A DNA stretch of 64,000 bases from Antedon bifida (taxonomy: Eukaryota > Echinodermata > Crinoidea > Comatulida > Antedonidae): NCBI GenBank assembly GCA_963402885.1, contig OY727096.1, forward strand, positions 17,713,820-17,777,819, in the 5' to 3' direction. The position numbers and the translations under genes were made by a program. Positions 62,101 to 64,000 of the stretch are shown one piece after another (within the stretch, counting starts at the first letter, position 1; the number at the start of each line of letters is the position of its first letter). The notes under the pieces were generated by a model. The model worked only from the letters and a program-made list of their open reading frames with translations. It made no database searches and had not been told where the DNA came from.

Positions 62101-64000
62101 CACATAGACATTTGTCTACATTGCTGCTCATCATCAACATTTTCTGTAAAGATATTAATGTAATTCTCTATTGTGTTGATGACTCACTTTATAAATGTGA
62201 CCGTGTACTGTATGGTTTTATACACAGCTACAAAATCTACAGTAGTTGTTGGAAGCAAAAAGCATGCCAACGGGGAAAAACAAAAAACAAAAAACACTGT
62301 TCAAGCTAGGGCTGTATGATGGTGGGTACCAGCATTTAACTTAAAGGTTGAGTGCCAGAAATATGGGAATCCACGACATTTCAACATTTTAGATTTACAG
62401 GTTCTTTTAGGTGGACAAAATTTTAGGTTGGGTGACACATTCTGTATAGTGTGTTAATGGTGGGTGGGTGCCAAACAGTTATGGGTCGCTCTGGTAAGAT
62501 CTCAGTTAAGATTATAGGATCTAAAAGTATAGGTTGAAAGACAGTTTGCACTGTGTATGTACATCAGTGATATAGTACAGTAGATCTAGTCCTACCTTAC
62601 AAAACAAATTCTCCTCGCCCAAAAACAAACTTTATCGTTATACAGTAAATAAATGTTAATTGATGCTTTTTTATACATTATTATCCCATAAAATGTTAGG
62701 GTTTATTATAGCCAGAGGTATGCTTATTAATAATATAAAATCTCACTACAGTAAGATATTCACAATAAATTAATACTAAGTAGTAGAATTCCTAAGAAAA
62801 TTAAATTTTCCGAATGTAAATTTCATTTCAAACATACTGTACAGTATAACGATGATAATTGAAGAGAATACTTCAACATTACAGGCAGTCGTAAACCTCC
62901 TTAAAAGGCTTTTAGAATCTTATTCATTTAGTTGTAATCTACCGACTTAAGTAAAATCTATTTTTACCTTCCTAATCTCCCTTATTAGGAATCTTAATAC
63001 ACCACTGTTGCTACTACTCATCATACAGTACAGTAGCTTAAATGAATGCAACATTAGCAGATTGCTAGTTGGATTTTAAATGTTAACAATGTTTTAGATG
63101 ATGTTAGCAGTATAATTATTTTAATATCTTCACTTTCAAATGTGTCAAATAATTATTTAAAACAATGTAATCTAACAACAGGATGCTGAGCTTCTGAGAT
63201 CAAACGGTTTATCTGTGGCTGTGACACGATCAGTTCCACGCCCATTTACATACACTGCCCCACGGATAATATGTACATTGTACAACAGTAGTGTTTGTAT
63301 TTGTCGCAGCCAGACATAAGTTCAAAGGACTTTCTTGGCAAGGTGAGCTCAGTGTCCCATTGTTAGATTGCCTTGATTAAAATATCTCTAACAAAAATCT
63401 AACATTCAATTTGTATTAAAAATACATTTAAATTGTTAAGTGATAAAAGAATTCCGTTTAAATTGTTGATTGAAGACATCACTGTTTTCTAGGGATTTTA
63501 AATTGTCAACAAATGTAATTCTTTTGATTAAAATCTTGTGTTTTTTAGTATACTAAAAAACCAAACTAATTTCCATAACTATATTTTCTATAAAATTAAT
63601 AATCAGTCAGGTAATTATATATTATAAGATTAACATTTAATTTAAAGATTTATAGCTACTCTAACACTTAGAGTTAGACCTGGCTTATTGATGGTTCTTT
63701 TACATAAAAATGTATATATTGTAATGACAAATGGACTGCAGTGTGCATACTAGTACTAACAGTAGCATAGCACCGACAGTTACTACTGTACTCTGTACAC
63801 TGGGCTTTTATAACCGCACATTGCAATTGCTGTAAATTATACCTCAGGATGGGCTTACACCCACATCAGTATGGTGTAAAATGCAAAAATACATGGTTTG
63901 ATATAATACAGACACAGCTGCTCATACTACACAGTAAAACGCATCTTAATTATTATAACAATTGATCTCCGATTCATTTCCTTTTAACCTTGGTTTAAAT
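59200..64000. other. Region upstream of the distal iRhom exon
   Basis: No coding exon recognised. An upstream noncoding iRhom exon and promoter are expected somewhere here or beyond. A short GC-richer segment (about 63190-63350) with a GGCAAG|GTGAGC donor-like site on the + strand is the only stretch that stands out. A family 2 repeat fragment lies near 60905-61045. Confidence 0.45.

Noticed and set aside
63190-63360. GC-richer stretch with a donor-like site, possible first exon
   Set aside because: No coding potential or partner acceptor could be shown, so it is not called as an exon.

Overview
The window is animal nuclear DNA: strongly AT-rich, with intron-rich protein genes that follow GT-AG splice rules and many small DNA transposons, minisatellites and SINE/LINE fragments. 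The proteins are clear orthologues of vertebrate genes but the genes are single copies, and the fit is to a marine invertebrate deuterostome, perhaps an echinoderm. That placement is inferred from the proteins and repeats and is not proven.

Layout. 1-9.6 kb: the 3' end of a polycystin (PKD-type channel) gene on the + strand. Its last coding exon is present three times (2372, 5045, 7492). Between and after these copies lie three opposite-strand copies of a single-exon immunoglobulin-type membrane receptor: two broken, one intact (8419-9600). A ~2.65 kb tandem duplication carrying exon plus receptor explains this. 9.6-13 kb: decayed satellite, a purine-rich tract, a minisatellite and a TTAA-flanked MITE. 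13.0-14.4 kb: GEMIN8-like gene (-). 16.0-17.8 kb: CYBC1/EROS (-), head to head with CIAO3 (Nar1 family, +, 18.46-22.48 kb). 25.7-59.2 kb: one large inactive rhomboid (iRhom, RHBDF1/2-like) gene (-) with 18 coding exons in the long form and two alternative first coding exons. Its introns hold minisatellites, SINEs, MITEs, a CR1/L2-like LINE fragment and five copies of a 1.2-1.6 kb Helentron-like element. 59.2-64 kb: no gene recognised.

How it fits together. Gene content matches a pre-vertebrate version of a region later duplicated: RHBDF1, CIAO3 and PKD1 lie on human 16p13.3, while RHBDF2, NARF (CIAO3 paralogue) and CYBC1 lie on 17q25. The genes serve different processes: cytosolic Fe-S protein assembly (CIAO3), NADPH-oxidase subunit folding (CYBC1), snRNP assembly (GEMIN8), ADAM17/EGF-ligand trafficking (iRhom) and ciliary/mechanosensory cation channels (polycystin). 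The most interesting items are the triplicated polycystin terminal exon with nested antisense receptors, and the Helentron-like family whose left hairpin and right subterminal motif co-vary between subfamilies.
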